Assembly (NCBI GenBank): GCA_900317325.1
Contig: ONGE01000002.1
Location: forward strand, 186,001-250,000
DNA from: an uncultured Prevotellaceae bacterium
GTDB taxonomy: Bacteria; Bacteroidota; Bacteroidia; Bacteroidales; Muribaculaceae
Length of the DNA: 64,000 nucleotides
Reading direction: 5' to 3'
Shown: in pieces, positions 8,405 through 16,365 of the stretch
Layout of the letters: each line of letters begins with the position of its first letter
How positions within the stretch are numbered: position 1 is the stretch's first letter
Program-made: the position numbers and the translations under genes
Notes under the pieces: model-generated
Seen by the model: the letters and a program-made list of their open reading frames with translations, nothing else
Databases searched by the model: none
Told to the model about the DNA's origin: nothing

Positions 8405-8923
8405 TCAACGTGAGCCCGAGGAAACCCTCGGTGATAAGGCATATTTATGTGAATACCTGATTATCAAGATATTGAATACCATTACTCCAAGAAACAGAGC
8501 AATGAACAAGTACAGGTTAATGGCAATGTAACCCACACCCGCCACATTGCCCAAAACCTCCAAGTCCTTGTAGGCAAGGCGACAAGCGTTGTCCAGTCCC
8601 AACGGATAATAACGGCTCCATATCACAAAACAGCCAATATAATAAGGTATCACATAAAAGGCAGCCAGTGGTATCCACAGGACCTTTGGCTTCAGCTTAT
8701 AAGCCAAACAGCAGGCCGTAATTGTCGCTGTTAACGTGAGTATGGCTGGTTCAAGATATATGAAACACACCGTATTCGCTGCTTCATAAGTCACACCAAA
8801 TCCCCATGCCACGACTTGCATGACAGCACAACATATATAGAACAAAACAATGCCGGTGGGAATCATTAGAATGAGTCCGACAAGAGCGATGATCAAAATA
8901 ATGATTACTCTGGATTTGTTCAT
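8405..8923 (-). CDS. Small multi-spanning membrane protein, unknown
   Basis: A 172-residue hydrophobic protein. A longer frame starts at 9067, but the ATG at 8923 (MNKSRVIIILIIALVGLILM) begins directly with a membrane helix and is preferred. Four to five membrane segments are visible: residues about 5-38, 45-70, 80-100 and 130-160. There is a Cys-rich stretch FYICCAVM and a polar loop with WSRYYPLGLDNACRLAYKD. No transport or enzyme motif is recognised. Codon use and base composition look more AT-rich than the neighbouring porin and DcuB genes, and it stands alone between two intergenic gaps, which suggests an accessory gene. Confidence 0.6.
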   Translation of the reverse strand: MNKSRVIIILIIALVGLILMIPTGIVLFYICCAVMQVVAWGFGVTYEAANTVCFIYLEPAILTLTATITACCLAYKLKPKVLWIPLAAFYVIPYYIGCFVIWSRYYPLGLDNACRLAYKDLEVLGNVAGVGYIAINLYLFIALFLGVMVFNILIIRYSHKYALSPRVSSGSR

Positions 8924-9332
8924 TTTTATAAAACTTAATTTTTGACAAAGTAATAGCCCATTCTCCAATCCTGCAAGAGGTGCCGAGGGCTTTATTATAG
9001 AGTTGACTTCCAAATGTCTTATCTCAAAAGTGGTCCACATCTTGTCATTGATTTGTATTATCACCAAGTTGAATTATTGGTAAAATACTTATCATCAGTC
9101 GTTTATAGATTCTTTATCCTTTCAAATTCGCGATATTAGCTGAAGATGAGATTGAAGCCAATTCCGATAATCCGAAACACTTACACTCGAACAGCAATCG
9201 TGAATTGACCCAGACGAAGCAGTGGATTTCGTGTCGAATTGTTAAAAAAATGAGGTTTTTAATTGTTTTTTGGCCGAAAACCACTATATTTGTTGCCGAA
9301 AGAAAAATATTAACCTCCAAAACAACAGCTAT
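8924..9332. other. Intergenic region upstream of the porin gene
   Basis: This 409-nt AT-rich stretch separates divergent genes. The right end carries the porin promoter. A plus-strand frame open through about 9133-9332 is Asn/Glu/Lys-rich but has no start, leader or recognisable domain; I treat it as non-coding or as an unidentifiable gene remnant. Confidence 0.45.
9263..9292 (+). promoter_or_regulatory. Bacteroidetes-type promoter for porin-dcuB
   Basis: TTG at 9263-9265, a 19-nt spacer and TATATTTG at 9285-9292. The ATG at 9333 is 40 nt downstream, which rules out the upstream in-frame ATG at 9270 that would lie inside the promoter. Confidence 0.65.
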
Positions 9333-10454
9333 ATGACAAAAAGACTACTCTTGATGCTGATGGCATCTTTACTGTTGTTCCCTGCTTTAGCCCAGGGGGA
9401 CGGCAATAATGCGATTTTCACCAAGCCCAAGTTCAGCGGCTTTGCCATGGCGTCCTATCAAGCGACGTTCCAGGATGCAGGCAACAGCAACTCGTTTGAC
9501 CTGAGACTCGTCAGGGCATCGATCGAGGGCCGCATCCTCAACGATTTCTATTATAAAATCCAAGGCCAGATCAACGGTAACACCACAACGCTGGGCAGCA
9601 GTCCCCGTCTGGTGGACTACTTCATGGAATGGCAAAAGCTGGACTTCTTCCGCGTGAAATTGGGTCAGTTCAAGCGCCCGTTTACCTATGAGAACCCGAT
9701 GAACCCGATTGATCAGGGTTTCATGGGCTACTCGCAGCCCGTGAGCAAGTTGGCTGGCTTCAGCGATCGCGACGGCATGCATGCGAGCAATGGCCGTGAC
9801 ATCGGTCTGCAGTTCCAGGGCGACTTCCTCAAGAACAGCAGCGGCCGCAACCTGCTGCACTACCAGGTGGGTGTGTTCAACGGCCAGGGTATCAACGTCA
9901 AGGACGTGGACGAGCGCAAGGACATCATCGGCGGCGCATGGGTCATGCCCATCCCGGGCATGCGTCTGGGTGCCTTCGGTTGGGAGGGCTCCTATGCCCG
10001 CAAGGGCGGAGGCCAGACGGTGAGCCTGCGCCAGCACCGCTACGCCTTCAGTGCCGAGTACAAGAAGGGTGACCTGCAGCTGCGTACCGAGTACATACAC
10101 TCGACAGGCCGCGGCTTTGCCACGACTTACCAGAATTCGGCTAACGCCAGTGACCTTACCATCAAGACCTATACCGACAAGAACGGCAACGAGGTGGCCA
10201 ACGACAAGAGCGACGGTATCTACGCCCTTGCCATCGTCCCCGTTGTCAAGGACAAGCTGATGGCTAAGGCACGTTATGACCTCTACCGCCCCACAGCCTC
10301 GAGCGTGGCCGCCAAGACCAACTATGAGGTGGGTCTGAATTACCGCTTCTGCAAGTACCTCGAGGTGCAGACCGAGTACTGCTTCACCCACGACCGTGCC
10401 CTCGCCGATCCCGACTACAGCACCGTGTTTGTGCAGGTATCCATCCGATACTAA
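9333..10454 (+). CDS. Outer-membrane porin, OprP/OprO-like family
   Basis: A 373-residue outer-membrane beta-barrel. A signal peptide (MTKRLLLMLMASLLLFPALAQ) is followed by alternating amphipathic strands such as GFAMASYQATFQD, SFDLRLVRASIEGRI, DFFRVKLGQFKRPFTYEN and YEVGLNYRFCKYLEVQTEYCF, ending in the aromatic residue Tyr (VSIRY), as barrels do. The pattern R.....G.I...F.YKIQ.D/N and LGQFK.PFTYEN is characteristic of phosphate-selective porin O/P-type proteins in Bacteroidetes. It is 67 nt upstream of dcuB and probably co-transcribed. The substrate is therefore more likely dicarboxylates or amino acids than phosphate, an inference from context. Start chosen from the signal peptide and promoter. 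Confidence 0.85.
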   Translation: MTKRLLLMLMASLLLFPALAQGDGNNAIFTKPKFSGFAMASYQATFQDAGNSNSFDLRLVRASIEGRILNDFYYKIQGQINGNTTTLGSSPRLVDYFMEWQKLDFFRVKLGQFKRPFTYENPMNPIDQGFMGYSQPVSKLAGFSDRDGMHASNGRDIGLQFQGDFLKNSSGRNLLHYQVGVFNGQGINVKDVDERKDIIGGAWVMPIPGMRLGAFGWEGSYARKGGGQTVSLRQHRYAFSAEYKKGDLQLRTEYIHSTGRGFATTYQNSANASDLTIKTYTDKNGNEVANDKSDGIYALAIVPVVKDKLMAKARYDLYRPTASSVAAKTNYEVGLNYRFCKYLEVQTEYCFTHDRALADPDYSTVFVQVSIRY

Positions 10455-10488
10455 CCAGATTTCCCAGAAAGTCTTGATAATCCAGAAT

Positions 10489-10521
10489 AACTGACAACTA
10501 TCAACTAACAGCTATAATACT
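10489..10521 (+). repeat. Heptad array before dcuB
   Basis: Consecutive 7-nt units AACTGAC, AACTATC, AACTAAC, AGCTATA, then ATACT and the dcuB ATG. Same periodicity as the arrays at 20579, 23214 and 40086. Confidence 0.6.
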
Positions 10522-11985
10522 ATGTCACTTCTAATGATCTTACAGCTCTGTATCGTGCTGGGCGCCCTGTGGCTCGGCTCGAGATACGGCAGCTTGGCCC
10601 TGGGTGCCATTTCGGGCATCGGCTTGGCCATTCTAGTGTTTGGTTTCGGCATGAAGCCCGGAACCCCTCCCACCGATGTGATTTACATCATCATCGCCGC
10701 CGTCACCTGTGCCGGCATTATGCAGGCATCGGGCGGTATGGACTGGCTGATTCAGCTAGCCGAGAAGATGCTGCGCAAGCATCCTGACCGCATCACCTTC
10801 CTCGCCCCGCTGTGCACGTTCTTCCTGACGGTGCTCGTCGGCACGGGCCACGTGGTCTACACACTGATGCCCATCATCTGCGACATCGCCATCAAGAAGG
10901 GCATCCGTCCCGAGCGCCCCTGCGGTATCGCCAGCATCGCCTCACAGATCGGCATCACCTGCTCGCCCATCGCGGCTGCTGTGGTAGCCTTCATCACCAT
11001 CAGCGGCGCCAACGGCTATAACATCACTATCCCGCAGGTGCTCATGGTGACCATTCCCGCCTGTCTGCTGGGTATCCTGGTTGCATCCACCGCCTCCTAC
11101 AAGCGTGGCAAGGACCTGGACAAGGATCCCGAGTTCCAGAAGAAGATCGCCGACCCCGCTCAGCGCGAGTACATCTACGGCAGCAGCGCCACCACACTCG
11201 ACAAGAAGATTGCCCCCGAGAGCAAGCGCGCCGTTTACATTTTCTTCGGTGCCCTGCTGGTCATCGTGTTCTTTGCTATCTTCCAAGACCTGCTGCCGGC
11301 TTATGACACCATCAAGGCCATTGACGGTGACGCCACCGTCGAGCTCATCGGCTCGCGCGTGACCATCACCGCCGACCAGTTGGCCAAGTTGGGCATTGCT
11401 GTTGAAGGCTTGACCAAGACACACCCCACCCCGCTCAAGATGAACCTCGTCATCCAGATTGTGATGATTACCGCCGCCGCGCTGATGATCATCTTCTGCA
11501 AAGCGAAGCCCAAGAAGGCCATCGCTGGCCCCGTTTGGCAGAGCGGTATGGTGGCCGTTGTCGCCATCTACGGTATCGCTTGGTTGGCCGACACCTACTT
11601 CGCCAACTACCTGGGCGAGATTCAGAATATGCTGGCCGGACTGGTAGAGAAATACCCGTGGTCGATCGCCTTTGCCTTCTTCCTCGTGTCGGTGCTCGTC
11701 AACTCCCAGGGTGCCGTGGTTGTTTCCATGTTGCCTCTAGCCTACGGACTGGGCATTGACGGCTGGATTCTGCTGGGAGTGCTGCCCTCGGTTTACGGTT
11801 ACTTCTTCATCCCCAACTATCCCTCGGATATCGCCACGGTGAACTTTGACCGCACCGGCACCACTGTCATCGGCAAATATCTGTTGAACCACTCGTTCAT
11901 GATGCCTGGCATGGTTCACACTGTGGTCGCCTGCGTTGCCGGCTACCTCATCGCGTTCCTCTACCACTCCATGGGTTGGATCTAA
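10522..11985 (+). CDS. dcuB: Anaerobic C4-dicarboxylate transporter DcuB-type
   Basis: A 487-residue inner-membrane antiporter exchanging fumarate, malate or aspartate for succinate; it supports fumarate respiration and the succinate pathway. It has around 10-12 hydrophobic segments and the DcuA/B-family features LVGTGHVVYTLMPII, GIRPERP..IASIASQIGITCSP and SVLVNSQGAVVVSMLPLAYGLG with FIPNYPSDIATVNFDRTGTT. It is slightly longer than E. coli DcuB because of a soluble central insertion around residues 195-235 and 260-295. It lies downstream of the porin, likely in one operon, and is closed by a terminator at 12022. DcuA cannot be excluded, but the family is clear. Confidence 0.93.
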   Translation: MSLLMILQLCIVLGALWLGSRYGSLALGAISGIGLAILVFGFGMKPGTPPTDVIYIIIAAVTCAGIMQASGGMDWLIQLAEKMLRKHPDRITFLAPLCTFFLTVLVGTGHVVYTLMPIICDIAIKKGIRPERPCGIASIASQIGITCSPIAAAVVAFITISGANGYNITIPQVLMVTIPACLLGILVASTASYKRGKDLDKDPEFQKKIADPAQREYIYGSSATTLDKKIAPESKRAVYIFFGALLVIVFFAIFQDLLPAYDTIKAIDGDATVELIGSRVTITADQLAKLGIAVEGLTKTHPTPLKMNLVIQIVMITAAALMIIFCKAKPKKAIAGPVWQSGMVAVVAIYGIAWLADTYFANYLGEIQNMLAGLVEKYPWSIAFAFFLVSVLVNSQGAVVVSMLPLAYGLGIDGWILLGVLPSVYGYFFIPNYPSDIATVNFDRTGTTVIGKYLLNHSFMMPGMVHTVVACVAGYLIAFLYHSMGWI

Positions 11986-12021
11986 AACAACACCAGATAC
12001 ACATCTGAATTCATCCGATAC

Positions 12022-12056
12022 AGCACGAGCCGATGGAATGTCGGCTCGTGCTTTCA
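12022..12056 (+). terminator. Intrinsic terminator after dcuB
   Basis: Perfect 12-bp stem AGCACGAGCCGA/TCGGCTCGTGCT with a 7-nt loop, followed by TTCATCATT on the plus strand. Confidence 0.8.
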
Positions 12057-12122
12057 TCATTATCTGAAAACCGCACAAGTCTCATCATCGGCCTAACACT
12101 TTCTGAGATGATAGAATACAAT

Positions 12123-12158
12123 GAGTCCTTGTTGCGTGAATGCAACAAGGACTCTTTT
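12123..12158. terminator. Bidirectional hairpin between convergent units
   Basis: Perfect 13-bp stem (12123-12135 with 12142-12154), 6-nt loop GTGAAT and TTTT on the plus strand. It also sits just past the 3' end of the minus-strand lipoprotein gene at 12190, so it may serve both directions. Confidence 0.75.
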
Positions 12159-12189
12159 CACTTAGGCAGTGTATCGTGAATACTGCCGT

Positions 12190-12720
12190 TTAGAAGGTGA
12201 TGTTCTGAGTCTCGTTGGCTTTGCCATCAGCAGTAATCGTGTAACCGTAAATTACACCACTCCTTCTGGGCACCATCTCGGCAAGCTTGTCGGCACGTAC
12301 GCCTGCACTTTGAATGAAGTAGAAGGGCGTCTTTGAGAAACCTTTACTCGTGCCATCGACGATGACATCGTGATGAAGTTCAGCGATGATGTCATACTTT
12401 TCCTTGGTCAGCTGTACACCATCTTTCAACTTATAGTTACACTGCACACCGACAACTGCGGGCAGTTTATTGACGCCCACCCTTTTACTCCACGTGGTGG
12501 ATTTAACAGCTTCGCTAACAGTCTTGCCATCACCATCCTTGTAGACCATGGTCACGTCACAGATGTCAATCATGTCCTGGGCGAACGTAACAGTGGCCTC
12601 ATAGCTTACATTCTTGCTAGTGGGTTTGGGCTCGTCTTTCTTGTCATCGTCACTGCCACAGCTTGTCATTGTGAGGGCGGCCATGAGGACCAACACACCC
12701 ATGTAAAAAAACTTCTTCAT
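12190..12720 (-). CDS. Lipoprotein, unknown function
   Basis: A 176-residue protein with a lipoprotein signal (MKKFFYMGVLVLMAALTMTSC) and the acidic-lysine linker GSDDDKKDEPKPTS typical of Bacteroidetes surface lipoproteins. The mature domain looks beta-rich (VSYEATVTFAQDMIDICDVTMVYKDGDGKTVSE; VGVQCNYKLKDGVQLTKEKYDIIAELHHDV). No catalytic motif is visible. It is the most downstream of three minus-strand lipoprotein genes (12190, 12787, 13354), with 66 nt to the next, and the three may form one unit with the TPR gene at 13939. It is not a sequence paralogue of the other two outside the signal region. Confidence 0.7.
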   Translation of the reverse strand: MKKFFYMGVLVLMAALTMTSCGSDDDKKDEPKPTSKNVSYEATVTFAQDMIDICDVTMVYKDGDGKTVSEAVKSTTWSKRVGVNKLPAVVGVQCNYKLKDGVQLTKEKYDIIAELHHDVIVDGTSKGFSKTPFYFIQSAGVRADKLAEMVPRRSGVIYGYTITADGKANETQNITF

Positions 12721-12786
12721 TTTTTTGATTTTTTGATTTAATACAGACAGTTTATAAATGTATGTAAATCGATTATTCTCAGTGGT

Positions 12787-13284
12787 TTAGTCAGCAGTTC
12801 CTTTATACTTAATGTTTATCGTTCTGGATTCAAGGGTCTTGAGGCCATTCGGCATGTTGCACTGCAAAGACATTTTCACGTCCATCGAGAAATCAAACTT
12901 GTTCTTGTCTTGGGTCTTGTCGAGATTGTCGATTTTGGCCTTGAATGCCATAACCTTGGCTTCCATTTCGGCATACTTCTTCCTGGCAGCCTCATCCTCA
13001 CGCTTGAGGACCTCATCTTGATTGCTCTTATTGCACTTCACTGACCATTGCTGGTAAGCGATAATCGCCTCGAGCTCTTTATGCAGAGCCTCATAAGTGC
13101 CCTTGGTAAGCGCTTCACTGCCATCCACATAACTGAAATGGGTATACTCGTTTTCGGTAGATGCTCCAGAAATGTATTCGATAGTCATGTCGGGCTCATC
13201 TTTGTCATCACCACACGATGTCAAGTTAACACTCAGTAATACTGCGCAAACGATGGCGCCTACAGTAAATAAAAACTTCTTCAT
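12787..13284 (-). CDS. Lipoprotein of a tandem pair, copy A
   Basis: A 165-residue lipoprotein of unknown function (MKKFLFTVGAIVCAVLLSVNLTSC, then GDDKDEPDM). It is a paralogue of the product at 13354: the signal begins identically (MKKFLFTVGAI), and both share CGDDK.EPDM, a .Y.ALH/R.E...I....W.VK..K.NQDEV.KREDE.A..K.AE.E.KV.AFK.K...LD helix-rich core, and a beta C-terminus (MDVKMSLQCNMP..RTINIKYKG). The central region (about residues 70-120) is strongly charged and predicted helical, perhaps a coiled-coil. Spacing to copy B is 69 nt. The pair arose by local duplication; its role is unknown. Confidence 0.74.
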   Translation of the reverse strand: MKKFLFTVGAIVCAVLLSVNLTSCGDDKDEPDMTIEYISGASTENEYTHFSYVDGSEALTKGTYEALHKELEAIIAYQQWSVKCNKSNQDEVLKREDEAARKKYAEMEAKVMAFKAKIDNLDKTQDKNKFDFSMDVKMSLQCNMPNGLKTLESRTINIKYKGTAD

Positions 13285-13353
13285 TTTTCTGTTTTGTTTT
13301 TTAAATGAATTTAATACAATAGTTTAATTAATATAAAGGTATAAAATTGTTTG

Positions 13354-13854
13354 TTAGTTAGACTCGGGATTATATCCGTCGTATTTGAAGGTCGTCGTCT
13401 TGGTATCAACGATTTTTTCACCAGAGAGCGAAACGCGCCTGCAAGTCAAGACGAGGGTAGCTCTCCAGTAGAACTCGTTCTTCGGGTCGCTCTGGTCGAG
13501 TTTCTCGAGTTTGCTCTTGAAAGCATTGACCTTGGTTTCGAATTCGGCCAATTTTTGCTTGGCAACTTCATCTTCACGCTTGAAGACCTCATCCTGATTG
13601 CCCTTAGTATATTTCACAGTCCACTCGCTTCCCGCGAGGATTTCCCCGAACTCGGCACGAAGGGCGTTATAAGTATCTCTGGCACCCGTTTCGCTTGCCA
13701 ATTGGCTGAAATAAGTCACTTCTTCATCATACGCACCACGACAGGAATAAGTGGCCTCCATATCGGGCTCCTTGTCATCTCCACACGATGCCAGGCAAAC
13801 ACTAGCTAAGGCCACACACATGATGGCGCCTACAGTAAATAAAAACTTCTTCAT
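13354..13854 (-). CDS. Lipoprotein of a tandem pair, copy B
   Basis: A 166-residue lipoprotein, paralogue of the 12787 product. The signal is MKKFLFTVGAIMCVALASVCLASC and the linker GDDKEPDM. The core contains DTYNALRAEFGEILAGSEW, the shared NQDEVFKREDEVAKQKLAEF segment and KVNAFKSKLEKLDQSDPKN. The C-terminal strands are TLVLTCRRVSLSGEKIVDTKTTTFKYDG. It differs from copy A most in the N-terminal 30 mature residues and the final strands, while the helical core is best conserved, suggesting that the core carries the shared function. No known family is recognised. Confidence 0.74.
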   Translation of the reverse strand: MKKFLFTVGAIMCVALASVCLASCGDDKEPDMEATYSCRGAYDEEVTYFSQLASETGARDTYNALRAEFGEILAGSEWTVKYTKGNQDEVFKREDEVAKQKLAEFETKVNAFKSKLEKLDQSDPKNEFYWRATLVLTCRRVSLSGEKIVDTKTTTFKYDGYNPESN

Positions 13855-13938
13855 TTTCTTGTTTTATCAGTCTTTGAAAATTAATAAATAAAATACAATT
13901 GTCTATTATATGGTTTAGTGAGCACGGCTCTGCAAGTA

Positions 13939-14715
13939 TTACTTGCAAGGGATTTTCGAGAAATTCCAGTATTTGCCCGGCATCTTGAGCTCAAACTCGC
14001 GGTCCTCAAGCGACAGCGGCGGGAAAATAAGGGCAAAACGCAGTTTCTGATAAGGCTGCTCAATAAGGGTGCGTGAGGGTTTGACGCCAATGTTTTGGGC
14101 CTGGATGATGCGCATCTTGCCACTCTTCTTAGCCTTGATGTAGGTATCGGAGCTGGCGCTGGCATAGATCGCCTTGGCTTCATCGTTCTCATATTCCAGT
14201 TCCACGCGGGTCTCGGTGTCGGAGCAGCACACGCGCAAAATCTTGATGTTACCGGCATTTTTGTCAGCCTTGTAAATCGGGTTCTCTCTCATGAAGCGGT
14301 AGCCCGAGTAGTCGGCCAGGGTCACCTTGTCGTTGTTCATGACACTGGGACCTTCTTCGGTGCGACCGGCAGGGCCATACAGGCTGGTGATTTTGCGGGT
14401 AATGTTACGCTGGTCAGTGTATTCATATTTCCAGTTCAACACAGCAGCTTCCTCATACTTGACAAGGGCCTCGGCATACTTGCCGTCCTCCTCAAGCTCA
14501 CGGGCCTCGTCCATAGCAGCGGTGAAATCACCTTGGTATTGTGCCTTCTCGCGGGCATGGATTTCGGCCCTCTGCTTGCGTTCCTGTGAATCCAGTACCG
14601 AGTTGATACCGTTGAGCACACCACGGGCGATGCGGTCGGTCTGGGTGTACTGTGCCTGGACAGGCATCATGGCAGCAAGTACCATCATTGTTGCAATCAA
14701 TAATCTTGTTCTCAT
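13939..14715 (-). CDS. Exported protein with TPR-like segment
   Basis: A 258-residue protein with a Sec signal (MRTRLLIATMMVLAAMMPVQAQ) and no lipobox. Residues about 60-92 (DFTAAMDEARELEEDGKYAEALVKYEEAAVLNW) form one TPR-like helix pair. The C-terminal half is beta-rich: NIKILRVCCSDTETRVELEYEN and KMRIIQAQNIGVKPSRTLIEQPYQKLRFALIFPPL, resembling domains that describe a ligand-dependent or stress-type response, but I cannot name it. Its gene is 99 nt downstream of the membrane-anchored AraC regulator on the same strand, making it a candidate target or partner. Confidence 0.68.
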   Translation of the reverse strand: MRTRLLIATMMVLAAMMPVQAQYTQTDRIARGVLNGINSVLDSQERKQRAEIHAREKAQYQGDFTAAMDEARELEEDGKYAEALVKYEEAAVLNWKYEYTDQRNITRKITSLYGPAGRTEEGPSVMNNDKVTLADYSGYRFMRENPIYKADKNAGNIKILRVCCSDTETRVELEYENDEAKAIYASASSDTYIKAKKSGKMRIIQAQNIGVKPSRTLIEQPYQKLRFALIFPPLSLEDREFELKMPGKYWNFSKIPCK

Positions 14716-14814
14716 TGTTTTGTCTTTTAGTTTTTATTATAATTTCACAATATTTGTCTGTATTTGGCCGGGATAACACTTGTCTCGGTATATGGCAACA
14801 TCTGATACCTCAGG

Positions 14815-15498
14815 TCACCCCATCAGGCGCTTTTTCTCGCGATACTGCTTGGGCGACATGCCGAAGCGGTTCCTGAATATGGTGCGGAAGGTGGTCGTGC
14901 CGCCGAAACCCACCTCATGGGCCACAGCGTCGATGGTCCAGTTGGGTTGCTCCACCAGCAGACGGCAACCATCAAGCAGACGTTTGGTGGTCAAGTATTC
15001 GGCGAGGGTATTGTCTTCTTTCCGGGCTTTAATGGCCTGGGTGATACGACGCTGAGTCAAACCGAGCGTCTTAGCTATCTCTTTGAGCGTCACATCAGGG
15101 TTCCTGTGCAACTCTAATCTGTCCATCTGCCCGTCAATCCAGCTCATGAGTTGTTCGTCGGTCATGTCGGCAACATTGGCCACATCATTGATTTCCTGCT
15201 GTAACAAGACGCCCGCGTGGTCGGCCTGATTGGCTTGACGCACCATCTCATTGATCTTATCTTGGGCTTTCCTGAGTTCCTCCTCAGCTTTATGCAGTTC
15301 ATGTTCGGTCTGATAGAAGGCTTCTTTGGTTGAGGCCTGCTGCTCATCTCTCTCGCGCACCTGACTCATCAGATTGGTATTGTGCTTCATCAGCTTCTGG
15401 ACCACATTAAATGACAGCACCAGTGCGAGGACAACCGCAATAAATGTAGCCGCCAGAGCCACAATGATGAGTTTAAGAATAAGAGCATCTTGCATCAT
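14815..15498 (-). CDS. Membrane-anchored AraC-family regulator with coiled-coil
   Basis: A 227-residue protein (from Met at 15498; a longer start at 15531 is possible). An N-terminal membrane helix (ALILKLIIVALAATFIAVVLALVLSF) is followed by a long heptad-like coiled-coil (about residues 30-90, many Glu, Gln and Lys). A C-terminal AraC-type DNA-binding region carries two helix-turn-helix units: LKEIAKTLGLTQRRITQAIKA and IDAVAHEVGFGGTTTFRTIF, then RNRFGMSPKQYREKK. There is no sensory periplasmic domain, so a signal must come through the membrane helix, the coiled-coil or partners. It lies directly upstream of the TPR and lipoprotein genes on the same strand and diverges from the membrane protein at 15723. 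This architecture resembles the C-terminal part of the large TPR-AraC regulator at 32990. Confidence 0.85.
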   Translation of the reverse strand: MMQDALILKLIIVALAATFIAVVLALVLSFNVVQKLMKHNTNLMSQVRERDEQQASTKEAFYQTEHELHKAEEELRKAQDKINEMVRQANQADHAGVLLQQEINDVANVADMTDEQLMSWIDGQMDRLELHRNPDVTLKEIAKTLGLTQRRITQAIKARKEDNTLAEYLTTKRLLDGCRLLVEQPNWTIDAVAHEVGFGGTTTFRTIFRNRFGMSPKQYREKKRLMG

Positions 15499-15662
15499 TC
15501 TAATCAACCGTATTTCGCAATTCAACCACAAAATTATAATTATTTCTGATAGGATTCAGGCTATAGGATAAAATTCCTTATTCTGTATCAACCAAATCGG
15601 CCACAAAGCGACCAAATTTCGCATTTTGCGACAAAAAAGGCATATTCATTCATCCATTTAGC

Positions 15663-15691
15663 TTGTTTTAAAAAGAGAATGATTACCTTTG
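15663..15691 (+). promoter_or_regulatory. Bacteroidetes-type promoter for the 15723 gene
   Basis: TTG at 15663-15665 and TACCTTTG at 15684-15691, spacer 18 nt. The ATG at 15723 is 31 nt downstream. Confidence 0.5.
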
Positions 15692-15722
15692 TGCCTATCA
15701 AAAAAACATTCACGATTCCCAA

Positions 15723-16307
15723 ATGAACAACAGCACAAACGACAATCTGGATTACACCCAATCGGCTCTCCGCAACATCAACCATCTAGACTCTGGCCTG
15801 CCCAAATGGGTCATTACAGCAGCCTTTGTCATCATGGTGGCGGCGGCTATATGTACCATCACCCAGATTGACAGTTGGCTGAAAGAGCACGCTTCGGTAG
15901 CCATTGCGCTCATCAACACGGTGGGTATGGTGACCATGTATTATGCCATGATGCGCGGCATGAAACGCTTGTATCGTCCGCTCACGGTATTGTGGATCAT
16001 CGTCCTGGTGCTCAACGTCGTCAGTTTCATCTCCATCATCTTTGAGTCGGCCTTGCCCGAGGTCAGCTACATCGCTGCTTGCGCCCTGCCGTTGGCCTAC
16101 CTGCCGCTGGGAACACTGATTACTATCTGGTACCGTGGACGAATGCAGCAAGTGGGTATCTGGATGATCGTACGCATTCTAGTCTTTTACCTCCTCCCCA
16201 TTGCCTGGTACTTGCTGCTAGGCGGCCTAAACAACATGTTCTTGGATGCCATCCTTGTCATCATTGAACTCATCTACGCTTGGCAATTCTACCGTCTCCT
16301 GCATTAA
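15723..16307 (+). CDS. Integral membrane protein, unknown
   Basis: A 194-residue protein with about six membrane segments (residues 28-47, 57-75, 85-108, 112-133, 144-168 and 170-192), a short hydrophilic N-terminus and few charged residues in the core. No transporter, enzyme or sensor motif is recognised. It is divergent from the membrane-anchored AraC gene, with a consensus-like promoter between them. The arrangement would fit co-regulation by that protein, but this is only positional inference. Confidence 0.65.
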   Translation: MNNSTNDNLDYTQSALRNINHLDSGLPKWVITAAFVIMVAAAICTITQIDSWLKEHASVAIALINTVGMVTMYYAMMRGMKRLYRPLTVLWIIVLVLNVVSFISIIFESALPEVSYIAACALPLAYLPLGTLITIWYRGRMQQVGIWMIVRILVFYLLPIAWYLLLGGLNNMFLDAILVIIELIYAWQFYRLLH

Positions 16308-16365
16308 TCGGCTTTAATATCATAGCCATTTCATTTTTTGCGAACATACTTAATACGAACAACAC

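Noticed and set aside
9114..9332. Gene remnant upstream of the porin
   Set aside because: Plus-strand codons are open for about 65 triplets but show no family resemblance, and the segment includes the porin promoter.
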